Below, in pieces: positions 15,232 through 22,824 of a stretch of 27,007 nucleotides of DNA; the stretch's first letter is position 1; each line of letters starts with the position of its first letter. The DNA comes from CAYVUM01 sp964454795. Its GTDB lineage: Bacteria; Pseudomonadota; Alphaproteobacteria; Rhodospirillales; Defluviicoccaceae. The stretch lies in the NCBI GenBank assembly GCA_964454795.1, contig CAYVUM010000044.1, positions 1 to 27,007 on the forward strand, in the 5' to 3' direction. The translations under genes and the position numbers were made by a program. A model generated the notes under the pieces. That model did no database searches. It saw only the letters and a program-made list of their open reading frames with translations, and had not been told where the DNA came from.

Positions 15232-15705
15232 ATGACCCGCACTTCCCTGTTCACCTCCACCATTGTCGCGGGCGCGATGCTGATCGCTGCCGTACCGGCC
15301 GGCGCCCAGGGTCCGGGCGGCGGACGGGGGATGCTGTTCGCCGAGTTCGATCTGGACAACAACGGCGCGATCAGCCGCAGCGAGTTCGATGAAGCCCATT
15401 CCAGCCGGTTCGCGAACCTGGATGCCGACGGCGATGGCTCGGTCACGCTGGAAGAGTTCGAGACCGGCGCCCGTGCCCGTCGGGAACAGCGGATCGAGAT
15501 GATGTTCTCGATGATCGACGCTGACAGCGACGGCCTGGTCAGCGAAGCGGAGCTGAAGAGCCGCAGCGAGGACCGGTTCAACATGTTCGACCGCAACAAT
15601 GACGGCGAAATCACCCTCGACGAAGTGGGCCGCCGCGGCGGCCGCGGCCCTGGCCCGCGCGGTGGCGGCCCCGGTAATGGCCCGGGCAGCGGCGGCTGGC
15701 GGTAA
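15232..15705 (+). CDS. Exported EF-hand protein (four EF-hands)
   Basis: A 157-residue protein with a Sec signal peptide (cleavage after AGA at about residue 25) and four canonical EF-hand calcium loops: D40-E51 (DLDNNGAISRSE), D64-E75 (DADGDGSVTLEE), D96-E107 (DADSDGLVSEAE) and D120-E131 (DRNNDGEITLDE). Each has the D-x-D/N-x-D/N-G and closing Glu needed to bind Ca2+. The loops are 24, 32 and 24 residues apart, that is, two EF pairs. The last 25 residues are a flexible Gly/Arg/Pro tail. The start at 15232 has GAGGAG 7 bases upstream. It should bind calcium in the periplasm or outside; whether it senses, buffers or regulates is unknown. Divergent from the two-component system. Confidence 0.92.
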   Translation: MTRTSLFTSTIVAGAMLIAAVPAGAQGPGGGRGMLFAEFDLDNNGAISRSEFDEAHSSRFANLDADGDGSVTLEEFETGARARREQRIEMMFSMIDADSDGLVSEAELKSRSEDRFNMFDRNNDGEITLDEVGRRGGRGPGPRGGGPGNGPGSGGWR

Positions 15706-15760
15706 TCTGCCCGCCATCTCTTCGCTCCCGCTTTGAATCCTTCCTCCCCCGCAAACTCGG

Positions 15761-15794
15761 CCGGTCGGCGTTCGCGCCGGCCGGTCCTTTCTTT
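15761..15794 (+). terminator. Intrinsic terminator with UUCG tetraloop
   Basis: CCGGTCGGCG and CGCCGGCCGG form a 10-bp stem (one G-T pair) capped by TTCG, the extra-stable tetraloop, followed by TCCTTTCTTT. It lies 56 bases past the first EF-hand gene and should end most of its transcript, which separates it from the second EF-hand operon. Confidence 0.75.
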
Positions 15795-15948
15795 CGCGGT
15801 TGTTGCTTGCACGGGAGGCCCGATCGGAACAGCGGCCGTGAAGGCTGGACGTGCGACGGCACCGCCACTAGGCTCGCCGGCACCAGCCAGCCTGCACCGG
15901 CTCGCGGCAGGCTGCTGAGGAGGATCGCAGACAACACCGCGGAGAAGG

Positions 15949-16971
15949 ATGACCGCGATCGTGCCCTTCTGGCGAGGCCGCGTCTTTGCAACGGCTCCCG
16001 GTTCCCGCCCCCGAGGGCGTCATCCGGGATACGCCGCCGGTCGCCGGGCCGCTCTGACTCTGGCCGGCCTGATCGTGCTTGCCGTCGGGCTCGCCGGCCA
16101 TCGCCCGGCCGTTGGCGCCGAACCGCCGGCACCCTCCGCCGGACCGGACCGGGAGCCGGGCGATGCCACCGTGCCGGGAGCAGTTCCCGACGACAGCTGG
16201 GAGGAGCGGGGCTTTCCCTCTCTGATCCGGATGTACGATGCCGATCTGGATGGACGGCTGTTGTTTTCGGAATTGCGCAAACAGGTCGGCGAGGAGTTTC
16301 GCAAACGCGACGCCAGTCGCGATGGCTACATCACGCGGGACGAATTCACCCGTTATTTCTGGCGGGTGCCGCATGTCTTTGAAGATGAACGGCTCGAGAC
16401 GATGGACCGTAACGGCGACGGACGGATCAGTGCCGCCGAGGATTTCGCTGACGCCGAAGCGCTGTTCAAATGCCTGGACAAGAATCACGATTACTCTGTC
16501 GATGGCGAGGAAATCGAGCTTGAGGAGGAGGACTGCTTCCGTGCTGTGAGCCGCGGCGGGTCGAGAAGCATGGCCTCGCGCCTCAGGCCGGTCGAGATGC
16601 CGATCATGGCGTTCGATCTGGACCGCAACCGGATCCTGACCGGCCGCGAGTGCCGGCCGATCATCGCCTCGGAATTCAACCGCCGCGATGCCAACCGCGA
16701 CGGCTGGGTCAGCTTTGCCGAATACGCCGCCTCGACCGGAGGGCCGGCGGCGCGAGCCGCCGCCCACGCCTTCCGGCGGCTCGACGGCGACGGCAACCGG
16801 CGGCTCAGCCCGGCCGAACTCCAGCCGGAGACCGACCAGCGGTTCCGCATCTTCGATCCCGACGGCAACGGTATCCTCACGGAAGCCGAAGCGATGCTGC
16901 TCGAACGTGCCGTGTTGAGCGGTCAGTTCGGGTTCCTGCCGAACCTGAGCGACGGGCGGGTGCGGCGGTGA
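15949..16971 (+). CDS. Exported EF-hand protein (eight EF-hands, duplicated module)
   Basis: A 340-residue protein with a long Arg-rich n-region, a hydrophobic signal segment (about 33-50, ending AVGA) and eight EF-hand loops starting at D97, D121, D153, D177, D223, D247, D279 and D303. The first four and last four have the same spacing (24, 32, 24) and the two sets are offset by exactly 126 residues, so the protein is a tandem duplication of a four-EF module like its neighbour. Loops 4 (DKNHDYSVDGEE, Tyr at the Gly position) and 5 (DLDRNR, Arg there) deviate and may bind weakly; loop 7 (DGDGNR) also lacks that Gly. Its TGA stop overlaps the GTG start of the peptide-binding protein (GTGA), so the two are translationally coupled. 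Confidence 0.88.
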   Translation: MTAIVPFWRGRVFATAPGSRPRGRHPGYAAGRRAALTLAGLIVLAVGLAGHRPAVGAEPPAPSAGPDREPGDATVPGAVPDDSWEERGFPSLIRMYDADLDGRLLFSELRKQVGEEFRKRDASRDGYITRDEFTRYFWRVPHVFEDERLETMDRNGDGRISAAEDFADAEALFKCLDKNHDYSVDGEEIELEEEDCFRAVSRGGSRSMASRLRPVEMPIMAFDLDRNRILTGRECRPIIASEFNRRDANRDGWVSFAEYAASTGGPAARAAAHAFRRLDGDGNRRLSPAELQPETDQRFRIFDPDGNGILTEAEAMLLERAVLSGQFGFLPNLSDGRVRR

Positions 16972-18620
16972 GGGGCGCGCTGCTTGCGCTGCTCTTTGTC
17001 TTGGCCGCCTTCGGGCCGGCCACCGCCCGCGATGTCCTCACCATCGGCATCACCCAGTTCCCCTACACGCTTCATCCGAGCATCGAAGCCATGATGGCCA
17101 AGCGCTACGTGCTTGGCCTGACCCGGCGGACGATCACCGCCTTTGATCAGAACTGGGAGCTGGTCTGCCGGTTGTGCGAGATCCTCCCGACCATCGAGAA
17201 CGGCCTTGCTGTGCCCGAGCCGTTCGGGAACCGGACCGGCGTTGCGGTCACCTATTCCCTGCCCCCGGAAGCGGTATGGGGCGATGGCACCCCGATCACG
17301 ACCCGTGACGTTCTGTTTACCTGGCGGGTCGGGCGCCATCCGCTGAGCGCTGTCGGTCCCCGCGAGCTCTATCGGCGGATCTGGAAGATTGATGTGCATG
17401 ACGACCAGACCTTTACACTGCATATCGACAAGCTGACCTTCGCCTACAACGCAATCAGCGGCTTCGAGCTGCTGCCCGCGCATCTCGAGGCGGCCGTGTT
17501 CGAGGCCGATCCCGAGGCCTACCGCACCCGCACCACCTACAATGCCGACCCGCTCAACCCGGGTCTCTGGTTCGGACCCTACCGCATCGCCGAGGTGGTC
17601 GCCGGCAGCCACATCGCGGTGGAGCGCAACCCGGCGTGGTGGGGGGAGCCGCCGGCTTTCGATCGCATCGTCGTCCGCACCATCGAGAACACCGCCGCCC
17701 TCGAAGCCAACCTGCTGTCCGGGTCCGTCGACATGATTGCCGGGGAACTGGGGCTGTCGCTCGATCAGGCGATCGCCTTCGAGCAGCGCAGCGGCGATCG
17801 CTTTGCCGTCCTCTACAAGCCTGGCCTGAGCTACGAGCATATCGATCTCAATCTCGACAATCCGATCCTCGCCGACCGCCGGGTCCGGCGCGCCCTGCTT
17901 CATGCCCTCGACCGCGCGGCGATCAATCAGCGGCTGTTTGCCGGCCGCCAGCCGGTGGCCCATTCCAATGTCAATCCCCTCGATCCCATGGCCGCCGGTG
18001 ACGTTCCCGTCTACGGGTACGACCCGGAGCGGACGGCAACCCTCCTCGCCGAAGCCGGCTGGGCACGGCAGCAGCGCGGGTTCCGCATCAACGCCGACGG
18101 CGAGCCGTTGCGTCTTGAGTTCATGACCACCGCCGGCAACCGCTCGCGGGAGCTGGTGCAGCAGGTCCTGCAGTCGCAGTGGAAGGCGGTCGGCGTCGAC
18201 GTGCGGATCCGCAACGAGCCGGCGCGGGTATTCTTCGGCGAGACGGTTACCCGCCGCCGGTTCGAGGCGATGGCGATGTTCGCCTGGATCAGTTCGCCCG
18301 AGTCGGTGCCGCGTACGACGCTGCACTCGGAGAGCATTCCCACCGCCGAAAACAACTGGGCCGGACAAAATGCCACCGGCTTCGTCAATGCGGAGATGGA
18401 TGCCCTGATCGATGCCATCGAGCTGGAACTGGACCGGGACAAACGCCGGGAGTTGTGGCGCCGGCTCCAGCACCTCTACGCGGAGGAACTGCCGGCGCTG
18501 CCGCTGTTCTTCCGCGCCGACGCCTACATTCTGCCCCGCTGGCTGAAGGGCGTGGAACCGACCGGCCACCAGTTTCCCACCACCGACTGGGTCGAGCGCT
18601 GGCACGTGGCCGGGCCGTGA
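16968..18620 (+). CDS. Peptide/nickel-type ABC transporter substrate-binding protein
   Basis: A 550-residue periplasmic solute-binding protein of family 5 (SBP_bac_5, DppA/OppA-like). The signal peptide MRGALLALLFVLAAF ends near ATA-R at residue 21; no lipobox is present, so it should be soluble in the periplasm. Family signatures include the early FPYTLHPSIEAMM strand, WGDGTPITTRDVLFTW, GPYRIAEVVAGSHIAVERNP, and the pseudo-repeat with RRVRRALLHALDRAAI. Family members bind di- or oligopeptides, murein peptides, nickel or opines; the ligand cannot be told. The GTG start lies inside the stop of the eight-EF-hand gene. The permease gene follows after 71 bases. Confidence 0.92.
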   Translation: MRGALLALLFVLAAFGPATARDVLTIGITQFPYTLHPSIEAMMAKRYVLGLTRRTITAFDQNWELVCRLCEILPTIENGLAVPEPFGNRTGVAVTYSLPPEAVWGDGTPITTRDVLFTWRVGRHPLSAVGPRELYRRIWKIDVHDDQTFTLHIDKLTFAYNAISGFELLPAHLEAAVFEADPEAYRTRTTYNADPLNPGLWFGPYRIAEVVAGSHIAVERNPAWWGEPPAFDRIVVRTIENTAALEANLLSGSVDMIAGELGLSLDQAIAFEQRSGDRFAVLYKPGLSYEHIDLNLDNPILADRRVRRALLHALDRAAINQRLFAGRQPVAHSNVNPLDPMAAGDVPVYGYDPERTATLLAEAGWARQQRGFRINADGEPLRLEFMTTAGNRSRELVQQVLQSQWKAVGVDVRIRNEPARVFFGETVTRRRFEAMAMFAWISSPESVPRTTLHSESIPTAENNWAGQNATGFVNAEMDALIDAIELELDRDKRRELWRRLQHLYAEELPALPLFFRADAYILPRWLKGVEPTGHQFPTTDWVERWHVAGP

Positions 18621-18691
18621 ACGGTCAGACCCGCCGACCCCGGCGGCGATCCCGACCGACCATCCGGGCAGCCGGGTAAGGCGATCGTCCG

Positions 18692-19654
18692 ATGCTGCGG
18701 TTTCTGGTCGATCGTCTGCTCCAGTCGGCCGTCGTGCTGCTGATCATGTCGTTCGTGGTCTATGGCCTGCTCGGCCTGATGCCGGGCGATCCCCTCGACC
18801 TGATGCTCACCGCCGATCCGCACATGACCCCGGCCGATGCCGAGCGGCTGCGCGCTCTCTACGACCTGGACCGGCCGATTCTGGCCCGCTACCTGGACTG
18901 GCTCGCCGCGGCGCTCACCGGCGATTTCGGCGTCTCCCGGCTGCACGCCCGGCCGGTGCTCGAAGTGATCCCGGCGGCGCTGGCCAACACCCTGATCCTG
19001 ATGGGCGCAAGTTTCGTGCTGTCGATCGCCATCGCCATCCCCCTCGGCATCCTCGCCGCCCTCAACCCCAATTCGCGGCTCGATCATGCCATCAACCTGG
19101 CGGTGTTCGCCGGTATCTCGGTGCCGCCATTCTGGCTGGCGCTGCTGCTGATCCTGCTGTTCGCGGTCACTCTCGGCTGGCTTCCCGCCGGCGGCCTCGG
19201 CACCGGCAGCGGCGGGGTGATCGAGACCCTGCGGTTCGCCGCCCTGCCGGTGCTCAGCCTGACGCTGGCCAGCGTCGGCGGCCACATCCGCTACGTTCGG
19301 GCGGCGATGATCGAGACCCTCCGCCAGGATTACGTGCGGACCGCCCGGGCAAAGGGGCTCGGCCCGCTGCGGGTGGTTGCCGGCCATGCCCTCCGCAACG
19401 GGCTGATCCCGGTGATCACCGTGATCGCCGTCGACATGGGCCTCTTGTTCTCCGGCGCCCTGATCACCGAGACGGTGTTCGCGTGGCCCGGCATGGGCCG
19501 GCTGATCTATGACGCGATCCTCGGCAACGACTACAATCTGGCGCTGATCGCGCTGCTGTTTGCGACCCTCCTGACCCTGGCTGGCAACCTGCTTGCCGAC
19601 ATCGCCTATGTTCTCATCGATCCCCGGGTGACGTTCCGGGGGGCCGGGCGGTGA
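18692..19654 (+). CDS. ABC transporter permease, DppB/OppB type
   Basis: A 320-residue inner-membrane permease of the peptide-uptake class. Typical features: N-terminal helix LLIMSFVVYGLLGLMPGDPL, the ~70-residue periplasmic loop with YDLDRPILARYLDWL, and six helices in all. The cytoplasmic EAA loop reads RTARAKGLGPLRVVAGHALRN, the contact site for the ATPase. The final FAWPGMGRLIYDAIL motif is characteristic of DppB. It pairs with the next gene through a GTGA overlap. It is a full-length family member. Confidence 0.95.
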   Translation: MLRFLVDRLLQSAVVLLIMSFVVYGLLGLMPGDPLDLMLTADPHMTPADAERLRALYDLDRPILARYLDWLAAALTGDFGVSRLHARPVLEVIPAALANTLILMGASFVLSIAIAIPLGILAALNPNSRLDHAINLAVFAGISVPPFWLALLLILLFAVTLGWLPAGGLGTGSGGVIETLRFAALPVLSLTLASVGGHIRYVRAAMIETLRQDYVRTARAKGLGPLRVVAGHALRNGLIPVITVIAVDMGLLFSGALITETVFAWPGMGRLIYDAILGNDYNLALIALLFATLLTLAGNLLADIAYVLIDPRVTFRGAGR

Positions 19655-20586
19655 GTGCGCTGACCGCGGTGCGGGGCCGCAGCGATCCGGGGACCAGCCC
19701 GTCCCGTCTGGTGCTCTCACGGTTCGTCCGCCACCGTCCGGCCGTGGTCAGCGTGGTTGTTCTGGGGATGCTGGCAGCGGGCGCCCTCGCTGCGCCGCTG
19801 ATTGCCGTGATCCTCGGAACCGATGCCGGCAGCGTCGACCTGTTCAACCGGTTCGCCCCGCCGTCTGCCGCCCACCCGCTCGGCACCGACGAACTCGGCC
19901 GGGATGTGCTGCTCCGCCTCCTCTATGGCGGCCGGGTGTCGCTCACCGTCGGGATTGCCGCCGCGCTTGCGTCAGCGTGCGTCGGCACGGGTATCGGCCT
20001 TCTCGCCGGCTTCCACGGCGGGCGCCTGGATGCCCTGCTGATGCGCCTGACCGACGCGGTCATCGCCCTGCCGCTGCTGCCGCTGCTGATCGTGCTGGCC
20101 GCCGTCGACCCGACCAAGATCGGCCTGCCCGGGACCGTGATCAGCAGCGAGAGCTGGAGCCTCTGGCGGATCGTCGCGATCGTCACTCTGTTCGGCTGGA
20201 CCACCGTGGCCCGCCTGGTTCGCGGTTCGGCCCTGGCACTGCGCCAACAGGCCTTCGTTGTGGCTGCCGAAGCGATGGGCGCGGGCCCGGTGCGGATTAT
20301 GGTCGTCCACCTGTTGCCCAATCTGGCCTCGTCGATCATCGTCGCCGCCACCCTGGCCGCCGGCAACATTATCCTGCTTGAGAGCGTGCTGAGCTTCCTC
20401 GGTCTCGGAATCCAGCCGCCGACGCCATCCTGGGGCAACCTGCTGACCGGCGCCCAGGAGCTGGTGTGGACCGCCCCGGCACTGGCGGTGTGGCCGGGGC
20501 TGCTGATCTTCGTGACCGTGATCGCCTTCAACGTGGTCGGCGACGGTCTCCGCGATGCGCTCGACCCGCGGACGATCCGAGACTGA
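19651..20586 (+). CDS. ABC transporter permease, DppC/OppC type
   Basis: A 311-residue partner permease. The N-terminal helix, the periplasmic HPLGTDELGRDVLLRLLYGG motif (the signature of DppC/OppC), the EAA loop with VVAAEAMGAGPVRIMVVHLL and the final helix pair with SFLGLGIQPPTPSWGNLL are all present. It starts with a GTG that overlaps the preceding stop (GTGA). No dppD/dppF-like ATPase follows; the next gene is an esterase. The importer must therefore use ATPases encoded elsewhere, or the locus has lost them. Confidence 0.95.
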   Translation: MSALTAVRGRSDPGTSPSRLVLSRFVRHRPAVVSVVVLGMLAAGALAAPLIAVILGTDAGSVDLFNRFAPPSAAHPLGTDELGRDVLLRLLYGGRVSLTVGIAAALASACVGTGIGLLAGFHGGRLDALLMRLTDAVIALPLLPLLIVLAAVDPTKIGLPGTVISSESWSLWRIVAIVTLFGWTTVARLVRGSALALRQQAFVVAAEAMGAGPVRIMVVHLLPNLASSIIVAATLAAGNIILLESVLSFLGLGIQPPTPSWGNLLTGAQELVWTAPALAVWPGLLIFVTVIAFNVVGDGLRDALDPRTIRD

Positions 20587-20603
20587 GAGCCAGGGAAACC
20601 GCC

Positions 20604-21659
20604 ATGCACGCCATCTTGACCGCTGCCGCTCTGATGATCCTGCTGACCGGTCCGGTTTCGGCGGCGGAACCGCTGCCGGCGCTCGGCGTCGATCCGGCAG
20701 CGATCACCGTCTCCGGGGTCTCGTCCGGCGCGGCCATGGCTCACCAGCTGCACATCGCCCATTCGGCGACGGTCCGCGGCGCCGGGCTCGTCGCCGGCCC
20801 GCCCTTTCACTGTGCCGGCTCGGGCTTTCCCCGCACGCTGGCGCGGGCGCTCTCAGTCTGTGCCAGCCTCGGCCGCTTCGGTCCCTTTCTCGGTCCACCG
20901 GATGTGGCGCGGTCGCGTCGGGCGATCGCCGGCTTTGTCGAAGCCGGCCTGATCGACGACCCCGCGAACCTGTCCGGCGATCGCGTATTTCTGTTCTCCG
21001 GGACCGAAGATTCGATGGTGCCGACCGCCGTTGTCGAGACGGTCGCCGACCTGTACCGGGAGTGGATTGCGACCGGCGACCTGATCGTCGATGCCGACCG
21101 GCCGTTTCCGCATGCGATGATCGTCACCGAAGGCGGCAATCCCTGCCCCACCCTCGAAACACCGTTCATCAACGATTGCGATTTCGACCTCGCCGGCGCG
21201 ATCCTGCGACACCTGTATCCGGCGCTCCCGGACACCGCCGGCTCGCCCCGGGGACGGCTCCTGGCGTTCGACCAGGATCCGTTCAGCCCTGACCAGGCGG
21301 CGCTGCTACCGGCCGGCGCGGTCTACATCCCGCCTGATTGCGAAGCCGGCGGCTGCGGGCTGCACGTGGCGCTGCACGGTTGTCTGCAGAGCACCGCCGA
21401 GATCGGCGATGCATTCGTCACCGGGGCCGGCTACAACCGCTGGGCCGACGCCGGTCGGATCGTCATGCTCTACCCCCAGGCCGCCGCCGTCACCAGGGAG
21501 GTCGCCGGGGTGGACCTGCCCTGGCCCAATCCCGCGGGTTGCTGGGACTGGTGGGGCTTCACCGGGGAGCCGTATGATACCCGGGATGCACCGCAGGTCC
21601 GCGCCGTCGCCGCGATGATCGCCCGGCTGAGCCAGGCGGTCGCTGCGCGCCCGGAGTAG
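20604..21659 (+). CDS. Secreted PHB-depolymerase-like esterase
   Basis: A 351-residue alpha/beta hydrolase of the poly(3-hydroxybutyrate) depolymerase type. A Sec signal peptide ends at VSA (residue 20). The nucleophile elbow is GVSSG with S40; D136 (GTEDSMVP) and H170 (FPHAMIV) complete a triad with the same Asp-His spacing of 34 residues that I recall for the fungal PHB depolymerase (Ser39, Asp121, His155). The C-terminal part carries LHVALHGCLQS and NPAGCWDWWGF, both conserved in these depolymerases, and six or more cysteines that may form disulphides. The start at 20604 has AGGGAA upstream and lies 17 bases past the permease stop, so it belongs to the transporter operon. Activity on polyesters is probable but not certain. 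Confidence 0.85.
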   Translation: MHAILTAAALMILLTGPVSAAEPLPALGVDPAAITVSGVSSGAAMAHQLHIAHSATVRGAGLVAGPPFHCAGSGFPRTLARALSVCASLGRFGPFLGPPDVARSRRAIAGFVEAGLIDDPANLSGDRVFLFSGTEDSMVPTAVVETVADLYREWIATGDLIVDADRPFPHAMIVTEGGNPCPTLETPFINDCDFDLAGAILRHLYPALPDTAGSPRGRLLAFDQDPFSPDQAALLPAGAVYIPPDCEAGGCGLHVALHGCLQSTAEIGDAFVTGAGYNRWADAGRIVMLYPQAAAVTREVAGVDLPWPNPAGCWDWWGFTGEPYDTRDAPQVRAVAAMIARLSQAVAARPE

Positions 21660-21688
21660 AAGAACCGAACCCGCCGCCCCAAGCGGAC

Positions 21689-22021
21689 TTAATCCCCATC
21701 GGAGCCGAGCAGGGCTTTCAGCTCTTCCGGGCTCAGTTCCACGGTCGCGTCGTCGAGGCGCCGGTCGAGTCCGCTGCGGCGGTCAGCGCGTTCCCGTCGG
21801 TCGATGAAACTGCGGAAGTAATAGGGGCGCGGGCTTTTCGCCCGATCGGGGTCGGGAAGCGGTGTCCAGGCGGGGCGGGGCTGGCCGCGCCGGTCACGAC
21901 CGGACCGCCGGTCGCTGCCCTCACGGCGGTCCCGGCCGCTGCGGCGATCGCCGCTGCCCCCATCCGCGGCCGCGAGACCCGGATCGGGCGCCTCGTCGTC
22001 GTTCGATGGCGATGAAGTCAT
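21689..22021 (-). CDS. Arg/Asp-repeat protein of unknown function
   Basis: A 110-residue, highly charged protein with no membrane or signal segment. It contains four copies of a D-R-R-x-G-x-D-R-R-like unit: GDRRSGRDRR, GSDRRSGRDRR, and later FIDRRERADRR with RSGLDRR, separated by a Pro-rich stretch. Arg/Asp repeats of this kind occur in uncharacterised proteins and beside signalling domains, but I cannot assign a role. The C-terminus ends ELSPEELKALLGSDGD, a short acidic helix. The ATG at 22021 is preferred over a TTG two codons upstream. The perfect CtrA-type box about 84 bases upstream suggests cell-cycle-linked expression. Confidence 0.62.
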   Translation of the reverse strand: MTSSPSNDDEAPDPGLAAADGGSGDRRSGRDRREGSDRRSGRDRRGQPRPAWTPLPDPDRAKSPRPYYFRSFIDRRERADRRSGLDRRLDDATVELSPEELKALLGSDGD

Positions 22022-22051
22022 CCGCAACCGGTGCTGCTCTCTGCCCCTTTG

Positions 22052-22074
22052 CCGACTCCGACCGCCGGAGTCGG
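22052..22074. repeat. Inverted repeat downstream of sleB-like gene
   Basis: CCGACTCCG and CGGAGTCGG form a perfect 9-bp stem around a 5-base loop. It lies between the sleB-like stop and the Arg/Asp-repeat start on the minus strand and may be a weak terminator for the former or a structure in the leader of the latter. No T-run follows. Confidence 0.45.
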
Positions 22075-22104
22075 AGGCGATCCACCAAGGGTGGCGGGCC
22101 GCGG

Positions 22105-22119
22105 TTAACGCCGCGTTAA
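22105..22119. promoter_or_regulatory. CtrA-type binding site
   Basis: TTAA-CGCCGCG-TTAA, followed by C, is an exact match to the CtrA full site TTAA-N7-TTAA(C). TTAA is rare in this GC-rich DNA. The site lies about 84 bases before the Arg/Asp-repeat gene and 26 bases past the sleB-like stop, so the former is the likely target. Confidence 0.6.
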
Positions 22120-22144
22120 CGGCGTCCGGTGGGGCGCGTCACGG

Positions 22145-22717
22145 TCACCCGGAAATGGTGTAATAGTAGTGCCGGCCGATCCGAACGGTGCGCCGCATCC
22201 GCTGGGTCCAGCGCGGCTTCACGTAATCGGCATGGTACCAGAGGGCACCGCCGGTGGGATCGTCAACCTGAGAGAAAACCACACGGCGGGCCAGTTCCTG
22301 AGACCGTCGCCAGGCTTTCTGGTTGGTGGGCTCGTCGCGCTTGCCATCGCAGTACCAGGAGAACTGGCAGCCGTTGCGTCTCCGATCTCCGCCCTGGCGA
22401 ACCACCCCGCAGATCGTGTCGGGAAACTTCCGGTGGGTTGTGCGGTTGAGCGTGACCATCGCCACAGCGATCTGGCCGATCCGCTGTTCGGAGCGCGCCT
22501 CGAAGTAAATGTTGAGGGCGAGGCAGCGAAGCTCTTCCGCGAGATCCGGGCCGATCGGCACGTTCCGGCCGTGTCCGTACAAGCGCACGCTCGCCGGATC
22601 GGCCGGCAGGGACTTGAGCCGGACCTCAGCGTTGCTTCGTGGTGACACCAGTGCGGTTAAGCACACGAACAGGATCAGGATGGCGCACAAGGCGCCCGTT
22701 TGCCGTCGTAATCGCAT
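22145..22717 (-). CDS. SleB-type cell wall hydrolase
   Basis: A 190-residue exported protein of the Hydrolase_2/SleB family (PF07486), lytic-transglycosylase-like enzymes that cut peptidoglycan. A signal peptide runs to SNA (residue 30). The catalytic region starts with CLALNIYFEARSE, where E73 is the expected catalytic Glu, followed by VAMVTLNR, FPDTICGVV, CQFSWYCDG and ALWYHADYVKPRW, all conserved in the family. Cysteines at 65, 103, 117 and 123 may form disulphides. The ATG at 22717 is preferred over a GTG nine codons upstream. In alphaproteobacteria these enzymes are housekeeping cell-wall hydrolases, not spore-germination enzymes. It is divergent from dgcN. Confidence 0.9.
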   Translation of the reverse strand: MRLRRQTGALCAILILFVCLTALVSPRSNAEVRLKSLPADPASVRLYGHGRNVPIGPDLAEELRCLALNIYFEARSEQRIGQIAVAMVTLNRTTHRKFPDTICGVVRQGGDRRRNGCQFSWYCDGKRDEPTNQKAWRRSQELARRVVFSQVDDPTGGALWYHADYVKPRWTQRMRRTVRIGRHYYYTISG

Positions 22718-22824
22718 CCCGTCTTCTCGCCCAAGCGGCCGCACCTGTCTCCACGAACAGCGCGCACCGCAACATATTGTGGTTGCTGGGCCTTCTTAGC
22801 CACGAACTCTTGGAAGAGCCCGAT

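Noticed and set aside
16923..18605. 560-codon minus-strand open frame opposite the peptide-binding protein
   Set aside because: The plus strand encodes an unmistakable SBP_bac_5 protein; the antisense product has low-complexity composition and no fold.
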